DNA of 64,000 bases from the NCBI GenBank assembly GCA_905182105.1, contig CAJJAR010000001.1, positions 248,001 to 312,000 on the forward strand, given 5' to 3'. The translations under genes and the position numbers were made by a program. Origin of the DNA: an uncultured Paracoccaceae bacterium. Lineage in GTDB: Bacteria; Pseudomonadota; Alphaproteobacteria; Rhodobacterales; Rhodobacteraceae. Positions 36,212-46,030 of this stretch are shown here, piece after piece (position 1 is the stretch's first letter; each line of letters starts with the position of its first letter). The notes beneath the pieces are model-generated. The model had not been told where the DNA came from. It worked only from the letters and a program-made list of their open reading frames with translations, and searched no databases.

Positions 36212-37561
36212 TTAAATCGCGCTCAATCCCGTATCTAAGGCGCCAAGCACACGGTCAACTTCGTCTTTCGTGATCACCAAAGGTGGAGACATCAAAATGT
36301 TATTCCCACCCAACCGCACCATGACACCTGCGTCATAAGTGGCTTGATGTATCTTCTTCATCGTTGGCATATCCATTGGTGTCTTGGCCGCAGCATCAGA
36401 CACGATCTCAACTCCAGTCATCAATCCGTGTCCACCACGCACATCGCCAACGATGTCATACTTCTCCATCAAGGCAACGCATCCATCAAACAATTGGGCA
36501 CCACGAGCTGCCGCGTTTGTCTTTGTATCCAGACGTATGGTTTCACTGAGGCATGCCGTGACTGCAGCTGCGCCAACAGGGTGTGCTGAATATGTATAGC
36601 CATGGAAAATCGCAGCCTCTTCACCACCGTTTTCAAAGACTTCAGCCACAGCATCACTCATCAATGCGGCACCCACTGGAAAATACCCCGATGTGATCCC
36701 TTTTGCACAGCACATCATATCTGGTTTCACGCCCCAATGACGACTGCCTGACCACGCACCTGTACGACCAAACCCCGTGATAACCTCATCCGCAATCATC
36801 AGGATGCCGTGACGGTCGCAAATTTCGCGCATCAGCGGCATGAAGGTCTCGTTTGGCACGATGACACCCCCGGCACCTTGGATCGGCTCCATGATGAACG
36901 CTGCAATGCTGCCCGCACCTTGGAACATGATCTCGTCTTCCATCGCAGCGGCAATGTTCTGCGCCAAAACTGTGGGATCCGTTTCATTGAAAGGATTGCG
37001 ATAAGTGTATGGGCTGGGCATGTGGAAGCAGCCCGGCAGTAAAGGTTCGTAATTAATACGAAAACGGTTGTTACCGTTTACAGATGCGCCACCAAAGTGG
37101 GTCCCGTGATAGCCCTTTTTCAGGCTAAGGAACTTTGTGCGGTTCGGCTCTCCCTTTATCCGGTGATACTGGCGCGCAAGTCGCAAGCACGTCTCAACCG
37201 AGTCTGATCCACCAGACGTAAAGAACACGCGTGCCATGCCATCTTCGGCAAAAAACTCACGTACCGCATATGACGCCTCAATAGCAGAAGGATTAGACGT
37301 ACCAGCAAACGCTGAATAGTACGGCAAGTCATAAAGCTGTTTGGCAATTGCGTCTTTAACAACGTCATTTGAATAACCAAGGTTAACGCACCACAACCCA
37401 CCAACGGCGTCTACCGCTTCGTGCCCATCGATGTCTTTGATGGTTGAACCTCGAGCAGTCTCAATGATTGTCGGAGCATGCTCGATCGCTTCGCCAGGGT
37501 GACCCATCGGGTGCCACATGTGCTTAGCGTTATTGGCGCGAAGGAAGTTGTCGTCTTTCAT
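36212..37561 (-). CDS. Class III PLP-dependent aminotransferase
   Basis: The 449-residue enzyme is a fold type I class III aminotransferase with MWHPMGHPGE at the start, SGGSDSVETCLRLAR near residue 116, MIADEVITGFGRTG near residue 255 and the PLP lysine Lys287 in CCAKGITSGYFPVGA. The branch includes beta-alanine/taurine/putrescine:pyruvate aminotransferases of Roseobacters. The substrate cannot be fixed from sequence. ATG 37561 has GAGGGTTC upstream. A terminator separates it from the purine permease gene upstream, so it has its own promoter. Confidence 0.88.
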   Translation of the reverse strand: MKDDNFLRANNAKHMWHPMGHPGEAIEHAPTIIETARGSTIKDIDGHEAVDAVGGLWCVNLGYSNDVVKDAIAKQLYDLPYYSAFAGTSNPSAIEASYAVREFFAEDGMARVFFTSGGSDSVETCLRLARQYHRIKGEPNRTKFLSLKKGYHGTHFGGASVNGNNRFRINYEPLLPGCFHMPSPYTYRNPFNETDPTVLAQNIAAAMEDEIMFQGAGSIAAFIMEPIQGAGGVIVPNETFMPLMREICDRHGILMIADEVITGFGRTGAWSGSRHWGVKPDMMCCAKGITSGYFPVGAALMSDAVAEVFENGGEEAAIFHGYTYSAHPVGAAAVTACLSETIRLDTKTNAAARGAQLFDGCVALMEKYDIVGDVRGGHGLMTGVEIVSDAAAKTPMDMPTMKKIHQATYDAGVMVRLGGNNILMSPPLVITKDEVDRVLGALDTGLSAI

Positions 37562-37606
37562 GATGAACCCTCTGTTGGCTTTCCCAACTAGATGGACACG
37601 AAAATA

Positions 37607-37642
37607 GAAAAAGGGGCAAGCGTTTCAACACGCCTGCCCCCC
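37607..37642 (-). terminator. Terminator of the purine permease gene
   Basis: On the minus strand GGGGCAGGCGTG and CGCTTGCCCC pair with one mismatch around a short loop and are followed by TTTTT. It lies 24 bases after the NCS2 stop and before the aminotransferase start. Confidence 0.8.
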
Positions 37643-37664
37643 ATCATTTTAGACGTAGTTCGTA

Positions 37665-38981
37665 TTAAACGTCGTCTGGCAAGATCAGGTTCATGGCAAT
37701 TGCCAAGATCGCTGTTGGTGCCACAGCGCTTGTTAGCAATGTACGCAATACGCCCGGTACGTGCTGTACAGCGGATGGAACAAGGTTCAGACCAAGGCCA
37801 ACAGCAAGTGACACAGCAATAATAATCATGTTGCGACGGTTCATTTCGACTTCGCTCAGCATATTAAGACCTGCTGCAGCAACCATCCCGAACATCACGA
37901 TCACACCACCACCCAAAACTGGAAACGGCATAGAGGCTATAACTGCGCCAATTTTTGGCATCAGGCCACAGATGATCAAAACGATACCACCGATTGTCAC
38001 AACGTGGCGGCTCATGACGCCTGTCATACCAATGATACCTACGTTTTGGCTAAAAGATGTGTTTGGCAAGCCACCAAAGACCGCAGCAACAGCTGTACCC
38101 AAACCATCAGCGTAAGTTGCGCCAGAGATTTCTTCGTCGGTTGCTTCACGTCCAGCGCCAGCTTTGGTTGTCGCCGAAACATCGCCAACAGTTTCGATCG
38201 CTGAAACGATGGAAACCAACGTCACAGCAAATACTGCCCAAAAACTGAATTCAAAACCGTATGGAAGTGGCTTGATTGATGTGATCCAGCTTGCTTTTGA
38301 AACAGCACCGAAGTTCACCATACCCAAAGAGAATGCAAGAGCATAGCCAACAACAAGGCCAACCAAAATTGCTGAATTGCTCAATGCGCCTTTAGTGAAA
38401 AACTTTAGGCCTAGTGCAACAGCCACAACACTAAGCGCTACTGACCAGTGCTTCAAAGAACCAAAGCTATCAGCTGCCATTTGGAAATCTGCGGCACCAC
38501 CGGCTGCATACTTAATCGCAACTGGGATCAGATAAAGGCCGATTGCCAAGATCACCAAACCAGTGATCAACGGCGGGAACATCCAGCGCAAGTTCTTGAT
38601 TACTGAACCAAGAGCGAAGTGGATGAGGCCACCAATTAGGCAGGCAGTCAGCGCCACGCTCAAACCTTGTGTTGCGGCAATACCAGCCAAAACACCAACG
38701 AACGCAAAGCTGGTGCCCTGCATAATTGGAAGACGGGCACCAACTGGGCCAAAGCCAACAGTTTGGAACAATGTCGCGATACCAGCGAACAACATTGCCA
38801 TTTGAATAAGATAAACTTGTTCGGCGCTACCGAATGCAAGACCTGCTGCACCAGCAACAATAATAGAAGGTGTCACGTTACTCGCGAACATTGCCAATAC
38901 GTGCTGAAGACCTAATGGCACGGCTTGTGCCAAAGGTGGTGTTTGATTTGGGTCTGAATAGGACCCTGTTGAATCAGTCAT
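37665..38981 (-). CDS. NCS2 family xanthine/uracil permease
   Basis: The 438-residue protein has about 14 membrane helices and the NCS2 features: LAQAVPLGLQHVLAMFASNVTPSIIVAGA at the start and the QNVGIIGMTGV signature near residue 320. NCS2 proteins import xanthine, urate or uracil with protons. The branch resembles xanthine/urate permeases, and the likely riboswitch upstream supports purine use. ATG 38981 has AGGGATGG upstream, which is inside a hairpin. Divergent from deoC. Confidence 0.9.
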   Translation of the reverse strand: MTDSTGSYSDPNQTPPLAQAVPLGLQHVLAMFASNVTPSIIVAGAAGLAFGSAEQVYLIQMAMLFAGIATLFQTVGFGPVGARLPIMQGTSFAFVGVLAGIAATQGLSVALTACLIGGLIHFALGSVIKNLRWMFPPLITGLVILAIGLYLIPVAIKYAAGGAADFQMAADSFGSLKHWSVALSVVAVALGLKFFTKGALSNSAILVGLVVGYALAFSLGMVNFGAVSKASWITSIKPLPYGFEFSFWAVFAVTLVSIVSAIETVGDVSATTKAGAGREATDEEISGATYADGLGTAVAAVFGGLPNTSFSQNVGIIGMTGVMSRHVVTIGGIVLIICGLMPKIGAVIASMPFPVLGGGVIVMFGMVAAAGLNMLSEVEMNRRNMIIIAVSLAVGLGLNLVPSAVQHVPGVLRTLLTSAVAPTAILAIAMNLILPDDV

Positions 38982-38985
38982 TTTC

Positions 38986-39042
38986 GTACCATCCCTGAGT
39001 AAACGCCGTCTTGAATGCGGCTGAATCGAAGTATGGTGGTAC
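38986..39042 (-). promoter_or_regulatory. Candidate NMT1-like xanthine riboswitch masking the SD of the NCS2 gene
   Basis: In the minus-strand leader, GTACCA (near 39037-39042) can pair with TGGTAC (38986-38991), which includes part of the GGGATGG ribosome-binding site. An inner hairpin GCCG/CGGC closes a short loop, leaving conserved-looking internal loops around CCATACTTCG and TTTACTCAGGGA. The NMT1 motif, a xanthine/urate riboswitch known mainly in Alphaproteobacteria upstream of purine genes, has this two-stem, SD-sequestering layout. I cannot check the consensus, so the class is inferred. Confidence 0.45.
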
Positions 39043-39253
39043 ATTGTGACTTCGAGCAAGAAAAAACTAACCACCAGAATTGCACTAAAAATCTAATACT
39101 CAGAAATTAAACAATTAAAATGAACCTTCAATTTTTATACGATTGTCTTTCGTCCAGTGCCATAAATTACCACACACCATTATCAAACCGTGCTTGCCTT
39201 TGTCGTAATCCCATGTAACTTTTGAATGCTGCAACTGCGCAATGAGGTGCCCA

Positions 39254-40270
39254 ATGCACAATCCACTAGCCAAACAAACATCCAACGACACCGCGAACCA
39301 AAGCGTCGCACAATTGCCTCAGGTCACTGAGCCAAGGAATCCCGGCATGGAACTCGACCTAGATTGGGTTTCTCGGGTTCAGGCGAACACATCAGCCATT
39401 GAACGTCGATGCGTTGCATTGCCAGCCCGCCGCTCTGTCAAAAAAGAGCATCAAGCTGCGTGGTTACTGAAAGCCGTCTGCTGCATTGACCTGACAACTT
39501 TGTCTGGCGATGACACCGAAATGCGTGTTGGTCGTTTGTGTGCTAAAGCTCGTCAGCCTGTGAACGCTAGCGTCCTCGCGCAGCTTGAAATGACCGGACT
39601 GACGACCGGAGCTGTGTGTGTGTATCACGAGATGATCCCAGCTGCTGTTCGCGCACTTGTCGGAACGAACATTCCAGTCGCAGCTGTTTCAACTGGCTTC
39701 CCTGCAGGACTTTCGCCACTTCACCTACGCATCCAAGAAATCAAAGAAAGCGTTGCAGCGGGCGCTAGGGAAATCGACATCGTCATCTCGCGTCGTCACG
39801 TGCTGACAGGCGATTGGCAAAAGCTATATGACGAAATGAAAGCCATGCGCAAAGCCTGTGGTGACGCCCATGTTAAGGCGATCCTAGCGACTGGCGAACT
39901 GGGTTCTCTACGCAATGTCGCGCGCGCCTCGCTGGTGTGTATGATGGCTGGTGCTGACTTTATTAAAACATCAACCGGTAAGGAAAGCGTCAATGCGACC
40001 CTACCTGTGACTCTCGTTATGATCCGCGCCATTCGCGACTATTTTGAACGCACGGGTTATCGCATCGGTTACAAACCAGCGGGCGGCATTTCAAAAGCGA
40101 AAGATGCGATTACCTACCTCGCTTTGATTAAGGAAGAATTGGGAGGTCACTGGCTTCAGCCTGACTTATTCCGTTTTGGCGCTTCTTCCTTGTTAGGGGA
40201 TATTGAACGTCAACTGGAACATCACCTGACCGGCGCATATTCCGCCAGCCATAGAAATCCAATGGGCTAG
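39254..40270 (+). CDS. deoC: Deoxyribose-phosphate aldolase
   Basis: DeoC splits 2-deoxyribose 5-phosphate to acetaldehyde and glyceraldehyde 3-phosphate. The 338-residue protein is the longer Roseobacter/eukaryotic-like form, with a leader of about 75 residues, CIDLTTLSGDD near residue 77, AVSTGFPAG, the Schiff-base Lys238 in DFIKTSTGK and the proton-relay Lys274 in GYKPAGGI. ATG 39254 follows GAGG at 7 bases. The aldehyde dehydrogenase gene 46 bases downstream is well placed to oxidise the acetaldehyde. Confidence 0.93.
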   Translation: MHNPLAKQTSNDTANQSVAQLPQVTEPRNPGMELDLDWVSRVQANTSAIERRCVALPARRSVKKEHQAAWLLKAVCCIDLTTLSGDDTEMRVGRLCAKARQPVNASVLAQLEMTGLTTGAVCVYHEMIPAAVRALVGTNIPVAAVSTGFPAGLSPLHLRIQEIKESVAAGAREIDIVISRRHVLTGDWQKLYDEMKAMRKACGDAHVKAILATGELGSLRNVARASLVCMMAGADFIKTSTGKESVNATLPVTLVMIRAIRDYFERTGYRIGYKPAGGISKAKDAITYLALIKEELGGHWLQPDLFRFGASSLLGDIERQLEHHLTGAYSASHRNPMG

Positions 40271-40316
40271 CCCCCATACCTTGCCTCACACGACATCCGA
40301 TAGAAAGACCCTAATC

Positions 40317-42659
40317 ATGACAGTCAAAGATATATTCCAGAGCATGGACTACGGCACAGCTCCTGAAAATGCCGCGGAGGCGTTGGCTTGGATTGTCGAC
40401 CAAGGTGGCAAATTTGGCCATTTCATCGACGGGTCATTGACCGAAGCTGGTAAGGGTTTTGATAGCAAAAACCCTGCGAATGGAAACGTATTGGCGACCA
40501 TCAGCCAAGCGACACAAGCAGATGTAGATTTTGCTGTTTCAGCCGCACGCAAAGCACAACCGAAATGGGCAGCATTAGGTGGACATGGCCGCGCGCGCAT
40601 CTTGTATGCCATCGCCCGCCTGTTGCAAAAGCACAGCCGTTTGTTTGCCGTGCTCGAAACATTAGACAACGGCAAACCTATCCGCGAAAGTCGCGACATC
40701 GATATTCCTTTGGCACAGCGTCATTTCTATTATCACGCTGGTATGGCCCAATTGATGGATAGTGAATTGCCTGACCGCGAAGCCTTGGGTGTGTGCGGTC
40801 AAATTGTTCCATGGAACTTCCCACTGCTCATGATGTCATGGAAAATCGCACCTGCTTTAGCGATGGGTAATACAGTTGTTTTGAAACCCGCTGAATACAC
40901 ATCACTTACAGCTTTGTTGTTTGCGGACGTCTGCAAAGAAGCTGGTGTGCCCGATGGGGTCGTAAACATCGTGACAGGCGATGGCACTGTGGGCGAAATG
41001 ATTGTCGCCGCTGACGTGGACAAGATTGCTTTCACAGGCTCGACAGCAGTTGGGAAACAGATCCGTAAAGCCACTGCAGGATCGGGCAAGGCACTGACGC
41101 TAGAGCTGGGCGGCAAATCGCCCTACATCGTATTTGACGACGCTGATTTAGATTCAGCCGTTGAGGGATTGGTTGACGCCATTTGGTTTAATCAAGGACA
41201 GGTATGCTGCGCCGGTTCACGTCTATTGGTTCAAGAACCAATTGCAGAAACCTTCTATGCCAAGCTCAAAGTCCGCATGGACAAACTGCGCATAGGGAGC
41301 CCACTGGATAAGTGCATCGATGTCGGTGCTATCGTCGACCAATCTCAACTTGATACAATAACCCGCATGGTGGCTGAAAACACCGCAGGAACCATGCACC
41401 AATCAAGTGCTGCATTGCCTGAGGATGGCCTATTCTATCCACCGACGTTGATCACTGATCTTCACCCAGCTGACACGCTGATGCAGGAAGAAATCTTTGG
41501 TCCTGTCTTATGCGCCACAACGTTCCGCACTCCTGCGGAAGCTGTCGAGGTCGCCAACAACACGCGCTACGGCTTGGCCGCAACGGTTTGGAGCGAGAAC
41601 ATTAATCTTGCGCTTGACATTGCACCAAAGCTTGCCGCTGGCGTTGTGTGGATCAACGGCACCAACATGTTTGACGCTGCTGCCGGCTTTGGTGGTGTGC
41701 GCGAAAGCGGTGTTGGCCGCGAAGGAGGCTGGGAAGGTCTAAGCGCCTACACCAAAGCCAAGGGCCAAACGAAGCCATTGAAACCAATCACAGCCTTTGA
41801 AGGTAACAAAGGCACCACCGAGGATTTGGATCGAACAGCAAAACTGTACATCGGCGGCAAACAAGCGCGTCCTGACAGCGGCTATTCTACCGCAGTCTTC
41901 GCCAAATCTGGAAAACTGGTTGGCCATGCTTCAAACGCATCCCGCAAAGATGTTAGAAACGCTGTAGAAGCAGCAAACACAGCGAAGGGATGGTCAAAAA
42001 CCACAGGCCATTTGCGTGCGCAGATTCTGTACTTCATTGCTGAAAACCTAAGCGCACGGGCAGAAGAATTCGCTGATCGCCTAAACGCCTTACAAGGTGG
42101 CAACAGTGGTCAAAAAGAGGTCGAGGCGTCCATCAGCCGTCTATTCACCTATGCAGCATGGGCGGACAAATACGACGGCCAAGTGCATGGCGTTCCAATG
42201 CGCGGTACAGCACTTGCCATGAAGGAACCCGTAGGCGTCATCGCAGCGCTATGCCCGGACACTGCACCTTTGCTCGGTCTTATATCGCTCATGGCCCCTG
42301 CCATCGCGATGGGCAACCGTGTGATCCTGAGTGCATCAGAGGCGTTTTCATTGATCGCCACAGACTTCTTCCAAGTACTCGACACCTCAGACGTGCCAGG
42401 TGGTGTCGTTAATATCCTCACCGGCGCGCATGTTGATGTTGCAAAAACGATGGCAGAACACATGGACATCAATGCAGTTTGGTCTTTCTCAGGGTCTGAT
42501 CTGAGCAAAGACATTGAAGCTGGCAGCGCCACAAACGTCAAACGCACATGGGTGAATAACGGGCAAGCCCGTGATTGGTTGTCATCCGCTGGCGAAGGGA
42601 AAGAATTCCTTGTTGCCGCGACAGAGATCAAAAACATCTGGATCCCATACGGCGAATAA
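40317..42659 (+). CDS. Double-domain aldehyde dehydrogenase linked to deoC
   Basis: The 780-residue protein is two aldehyde dehydrogenase domains in a row. Domain 1 (residues about 20-485) is complete, with LELGGKSP (catalytic Glu region), catalytic Cys297 in NQGQVCCAGSR and the EEIFGPVL motif. Domain 2 (about 505-780) has the cofactor-binding part (KEPVGVIAALCPDTAPLLG, LSASEAF) but ends before a catalytic Cys, so it is a shortened, inactive copy. With deoC upstream, the likely job is oxidation of acetaldehyde from deoxynucleoside breakdown; this is inference from gene order, which recurs in Roseobacters. Confidence 0.9.
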   Translation: MTVKDIFQSMDYGTAPENAAEALAWIVDQGGKFGHFIDGSLTEAGKGFDSKNPANGNVLATISQATQADVDFAVSAARKAQPKWAALGGHGRARILYAIARLLQKHSRLFAVLETLDNGKPIRESRDIDIPLAQRHFYYHAGMAQLMDSELPDREALGVCGQIVPWNFPLLMMSWKIAPALAMGNTVVLKPAEYTSLTALLFADVCKEAGVPDGVVNIVTGDGTVGEMIVAADVDKIAFTGSTAVGKQIRKATAGSGKALTLELGGKSPYIVFDDADLDSAVEGLVDAIWFNQGQVCCAGSRLLVQEPIAETFYAKLKVRMDKLRIGSPLDKCIDVGAIVDQSQLDTITRMVAENTAGTMHQSSAALPEDGLFYPPTLITDLHPADTLMQEEIFGPVLCATTFRTPAEAVEVANNTRYGLAATVWSENINLALDIAPKLAAGVVWINGTNMFDAAAGFGGVRESGVGREGGWEGLSAYTKAKGQTKPLKPITAFEGNKGTTEDLDRTAKLYIGGKQARPDSGYSTAVFAKSGKLVGHASNASRKDVRNAVEAANTAKGWSKTTGHLRAQILYFIAENLSARAEEFADRLNALQGGNSGQKEVEASISRLFTYAAWADKYDGQVHGVPMRGTALAMKEPVGVIAALCPDTAPLLGLISLMAPAIAMGNRVILSASEAFSLIATDFFQVLDTSDVPGGVVNILTGAHVDVAKTMAEHMDINAVWSFSGSDLSKDIEAGSATNVKRTWVNNGQARDWLSSAGEGKEFLVAATEIKNIWIPYGE

Positions 42660-42665
42660 TTTTTT

Positions 42666-42698
42666 GCGCCCAGCAGCAATGCCGGGCGCTATTTTTTA
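42666..42698. terminator. Bidirectional terminator between the aldehyde dehydrogenase and M16 genes
   Basis: GCGCCC (42666-42671) and GGGCGC (42684-42689) pair, extended by GCA/TGC inside, with T-rich sequence on the plus-strand side and A/T-rich flank on the other. The last bases overlap the stop of the minus-strand M16 gene. Confidence 0.8.
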
Positions 42699-44015
42699 TT
42701 CAGGCAATGGGCCTGTCGCTAAGCCAACTGGCTTACCAACAACCACGAAATGCAATCCATCTGCATCTAACAGCTCAGCTGCAACACGATTGACGTCTTC
42801 CAATGTCACCGCCCCGACCTTGTCGTTGCGGATCGCAATGTAATCAATTGGAAAGCCGATCATCTGCATCCCGACCATGATCCGCGCGATGGGTGCATTC
42901 CCATCAAACCGCAGTGGATAGGCACCAGTGATATAGGTCTTGGCATTGCGCAGCTCTTCAGCTGTCACACCCTTTTCAGCTGCCTTCGACCACTCGTCAC
43001 GGATCACTGAAATGGCTTCTGCAATGCGATCATTGGCTGATGCAACTTGCCCCTGATAGGTTGCCGCGTGATCACGCGGCACAAGGAACGTGCTGACCCC
43101 ATAAGTTAGACCGCGTTTTTCGCGTACTTCGTTCATAAGACGACTCTCAAAGGAACCCCCGCCCAAGACATGATTGAGAATTGTCGCCGCGAAGTAGTCA
43201 GTGCTTTCGAGGCCAATCCCTCTGTGCCCGAACAAGGCGACAGATTGCGGCGTATCAAAATCAACAACTGTTATGCCACCCTCTATTGTTACCTCAGCAG
43301 CCTTAGGTTGGGGGGCACCGATCTCGGGCAAATCACCCAACAACTCGTCCACCAGAATGCCCAGTGCAGCAGGTGTAATATCTCCAACCGCACCGACATA
43401 CAGGCGATCTTTTGCAAAGATATCGCTATGCGCATTTAGTAAATCCCCACGGGTCAATGCAGCTACACTTTCGTTGGTTCCGGACAAATCAGTTGCATAA
43501 GGATGATCTCCAAACGTCATTCGATTGAACGCAGCGCCCACGATTGCATCAGGATCAGTCGTGTCCGACAACAAACCTGCAAAAACTTGCCCACGCACCC
43601 GTTCGATATCAGGTTCGTTAAAGTTTGGATCAACAATAGATGAACGCAAAAGTGCAACTGCATCATCGCGGCTTTCAGACAAAAACCTTGCTGAAACGGA
43701 CAATGAGTCCAAATTCAGGTTATAGGAAAAACTAGCAGCCAAATCTTCAACGGCACGGGCAAAGCCACGCGAGTCTAAGTCCCCAGCCCCCTCTTCCAAC
43801 AACCCAGTCATTAGGTTTAGCGCGCCACGTTTCCCTGGACGATCTAGCGACCCACCTCCACGAAACCGCAATTCAAGTGCCATGAAAGGGATCGACGGTT
43901 CTTCAACCAACCAAGCGGTAATTCCACCAGGTGAAATGACTTCTTGAATTTTCACTTCTGCCTGTGCGGGTAATACGGTCAGAAAACTAATAACCAGAGC
44001 GCTAAAAATTCTCAT
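42696..44015 (-). CDS. M16 family peptidase-like protein, inactive partner
   Basis: The 439-residue protein starts with a signal peptide (MRIFSALVISFLTVLPAQA) and has the M16 fold but lacks the HxxEH zinc motif; the equivalent region reads RGALNLMTGLLEEGAG. It keeps the RGLTYGVSTF segment that contributes to substrate binding in the partner. Such proteins pair with an active M16 subunit in the periplasm. It follows the active subunit with an ATGA overlap, which suggests a 1:1 complex. Substrates unknown. Confidence 0.9.
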   Translation of the reverse strand: MRIFSALVISFLTVLPAQAEVKIQEVISPGGITAWLVEEPSIPFMALELRFRGGGSLDRPGKRGALNLMTGLLEEGAGDLDSRGFARAVEDLAASFSYNLNLDSLSVSARFLSESRDDAVALLRSSIVDPNFNEPDIERVRGQVFAGLLSDTTDPDAIVGAAFNRMTFGDHPYATDLSGTNESVAALTRGDLLNAHSDIFAKDRLYVGAVGDITPAALGILVDELLGDLPEIGAPQPKAAEVTIEGGITVVDFDTPQSVALFGHRGIGLESTDYFAATILNHVLGGGSFESRLMNEVREKRGLTYGVSTFLVPRDHAATYQGQVASANDRIAEAISVIRDEWSKAAEKGVTAEELRNAKTYITGAYPLRFDGNAPIARIMVGMQMIGFPIDYIAIRNDKVGAVTLEDVNRVAAELLDADGLHFVVVGKPVGLATGPLPE

Positions 44016-45352
44016 TGGCCTTGCTCCTGTTCTTTCATCAACCATCCCGTAACTGAGGTCTCTGGAATAATCACCTTTTGGGCCGCCGCCATGATTTCTT
44101 CAGGCGTAATAGCTTGCAAAATTTCAGGCCATGCTTGAACGTCTTCTACTGTCAACCCAGTGGTCAAAGCCGAACCATATCGCTGTGCTATCCCATCAAC
44201 GTTGTCGCGTGCATAAATCTGCTGTGCGCGAAGCTGCTTTTTCAAACGTTCTAGCTGTACAGGATCGACACCCTCCTTCATGAAGCTAGCAACTGCGACG
44301 TCCATCGCATCCTCGGCCTCCTGAAGGGTTACACCAGGAGCAGGTACAACAATCATATTGAAGGTCGTGTCATCCAAAGATGTCCCACGATAATAGACCG
44401 ACGAATACACCGCGACCTGCGTATCGAACTGCAGCTTCTCCGTCAGATATGATGTCGTGCCACCACCCAAGATTTCAGCCAGCAACGTTAATGCTGCTGC
44501 TTCTTTTTGTGCACCTTGATCCCGTTCTGGAGCCAAATATGAACGGCTTACATAAGGTTGCGCCACACGTGCATCGCGAAAGATCACGCGACGCTCGGCG
44601 GTTTGGGGTGGTTCCTCGGTGCGCAACCGTTCAGGCAGGGCAGGATTGGAAGGAATAACGCCATAATATTTTTCAGCTAATTCGCGCACCCCTTCTGGGG
44701 TCACGTCACCAGAAACAACTAGGATAGCGTTGTTTGGGGAATAGTAGATTTCATAGAACAACAGCGCATCATCCAAATCCAGCGTTTCCATTTCGTGCAT
44801 CCATCCAATGACAGGCACGCCGTAACGATGATTGTGATATTGCACCGCACGCATCTGTTCGGAGAACAAAGCACTGGCGCTATTCTCAGTCCGCTGATTG
44901 CGTTCTTCGATAATCACGTCACGCTCTGTCTCGATATTGGCTGGAGTGAGAAGGATGTTGCGCATCCGGTCACTTTCCATACCCATCATCAGCTCAAGAC
45001 GGTCCGCCGCAATACGCTGATAGTATGCTGTATAGTCGTAACTGGTGAACGCGTTGTCACGGCCACCATTGGCAGAAACTATAGCCGAAAACTCGCCCGC
45101 TTCTAATTTATCCGTTGCTTTAAACAACAGGTGCTCAAGAAAGTGTGCAACACCTGATGCCCCTTTAGGTTCATCTGCTGATCCGGCGCGGTACCAAACC
45201 ATATGTTGAACGACTGGCGCGCGATGATCTTCAACAACGACAACTTGCATTCCGTTGTCTAAAACAAAGGTTGTAACGGGATCTTCAGCAGCCATGGCTG
45301 AAAGTGGCGTCGACAGCATAAGCGTGGCCAACAAGGCGCGCATTCGGGTCAT
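44012..45352 (-). CDS. M16 family zinc metallopeptidase, active subunit
   Basis: The 446-residue protein has a signal peptide (MTRMRALLATLMLSTPLSAMA) and the inverted zinc motif His70-Phe-Leu-Glu-His74 (ASGVAHFLEHLLF), with the third ligand likely in the VIIEERNQRTENSAS helix. It is the catalytic half of the periplasmic M16 pair. AAAGGATC lies upstream of ATG 45352. It comes after the DUF3035 lipoprotein gene and before its inactive partner in a long minus-strand run. Confidence 0.93.
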   Translation of the reverse strand: MTRMRALLATLMLSTPLSAMAAEDPVTTFVLDNGMQVVVVEDHRAPVVQHMVWYRAGSADEPKGASGVAHFLEHLLFKATDKLEAGEFSAIVSANGGRDNAFTSYDYTAYYQRIAADRLELMMGMESDRMRNILLTPANIETERDVIIEERNQRTENSASALFSEQMRAVQYHNHRYGVPVIGWMHEMETLDLDDALLFYEIYYSPNNAILVVSGDVTPEGVRELAEKYYGVIPSNPALPERLRTEEPPQTAERRVIFRDARVAQPYVSRSYLAPERDQGAQKEAAALTLLAEILGGGTTSYLTEKLQFDTQVAVYSSVYYRGTSLDDTTFNMIVVPAPGVTLQEAEDAMDVAVASFMKEGVDPVQLERLKKQLRAQQIYARDNVDGIAQRYGSALTTGLTVEDVQAWPEILQAITPEEIMAAAQKVIIPETSVTGWLMKEQEQGQ

Positions 45353-45444
45353 CAGTGATCCTTTAGTTGGGTCAAGTCTTGTCCCAAAACATATGCAACA
45401 CACCCTCGCTTTCAATAGTAATCGCAGGAACGTGAGATTTTGGA

Positions 45445-45954
45445 TCAGTTGAACAGTGGAGCCGTTGGTGTTGCAATACCACTATTGCGATATAGGCGTG
45501 CAATCTCATTTGGATCTAAGGCTTGGCCCTTATAAGCTTCGCCGTAGAGATCATCTTTCACGATACGGAACTGGGTAAACCGAATTTTCGACTTGCGAAA
45601 AGCAGCATCTTTAGCCGCCAGTTCAGCGCGTACATTCGGTGTCACACCAAAACGGCTTGCGTGCTGAACGATCGCGCCATCACGCGCAGGAATACTCCTA
45701 TTTAAATCGCCTCGACGGCCGCCCAAAGCCGCAACAGCATCTTCAAGAGGCGTCGCGTCAACAAGGTTACCTTGACCTGGCGTTGGAGCAGGCAAAGCCG
45801 CATAACTGACGGGCTCTTGCAAAGGCTTACTTGGGCTTACCAAAAAATCGTCTGGTCCGTCCCCTGGTGCATCAAACTTACGCAGACCATCATTGGCACA
45901 GGCTGTCAAAGACACCACCAAAAGTGAAATCACAAAGGGACGCATCTGGCGCAT
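45445..45954 (-). CDS. DUF3035 lipoprotein
   Basis: The 169-residue protein has a lipoprotein signal with the lipobox LTAC (Cys near residue 19). The rest fits DUF3035: FDAPGDGPDDFLVSPSKPLQ and a C-terminal region with LDPNEIARLYRNSGI. Function unknown; it is found in Alphaproteobacteria next to lspA, the enzyme that would process it. ATG 45954 has GGGAG upstream, and is preferred over ATG 45978. Confidence 0.9.
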   Translation of the reverse strand: MRQMRPFVISLLVVSLTACANDGLRKFDAPGDGPDDFLVSPSKPLQEPVSYAALPAPTPGQGNLVDATPLEDAVAALGGRRGDLNRSIPARDGAIVQHASRFGVTPNVRAELAAKDAAFRKSKIRFTQFRIVKDDLYGEAYKGQALDPNEIARLYRNSGIATPTAPLFN

Positions 45955-46030
45955 CTGGTTTCTCCCAAACTCAATCAATGATCACCCACAGGTAATCTTA
46001 GGTAGCAATATCGCAGGCTTTACCCTGATG

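Noticed and set aside
42149-42679. 176-codon frame opposite the aldehyde dehydrogenase gene
   Set aside because: Antisense shadow; covers the inactive second domain and the terminator.
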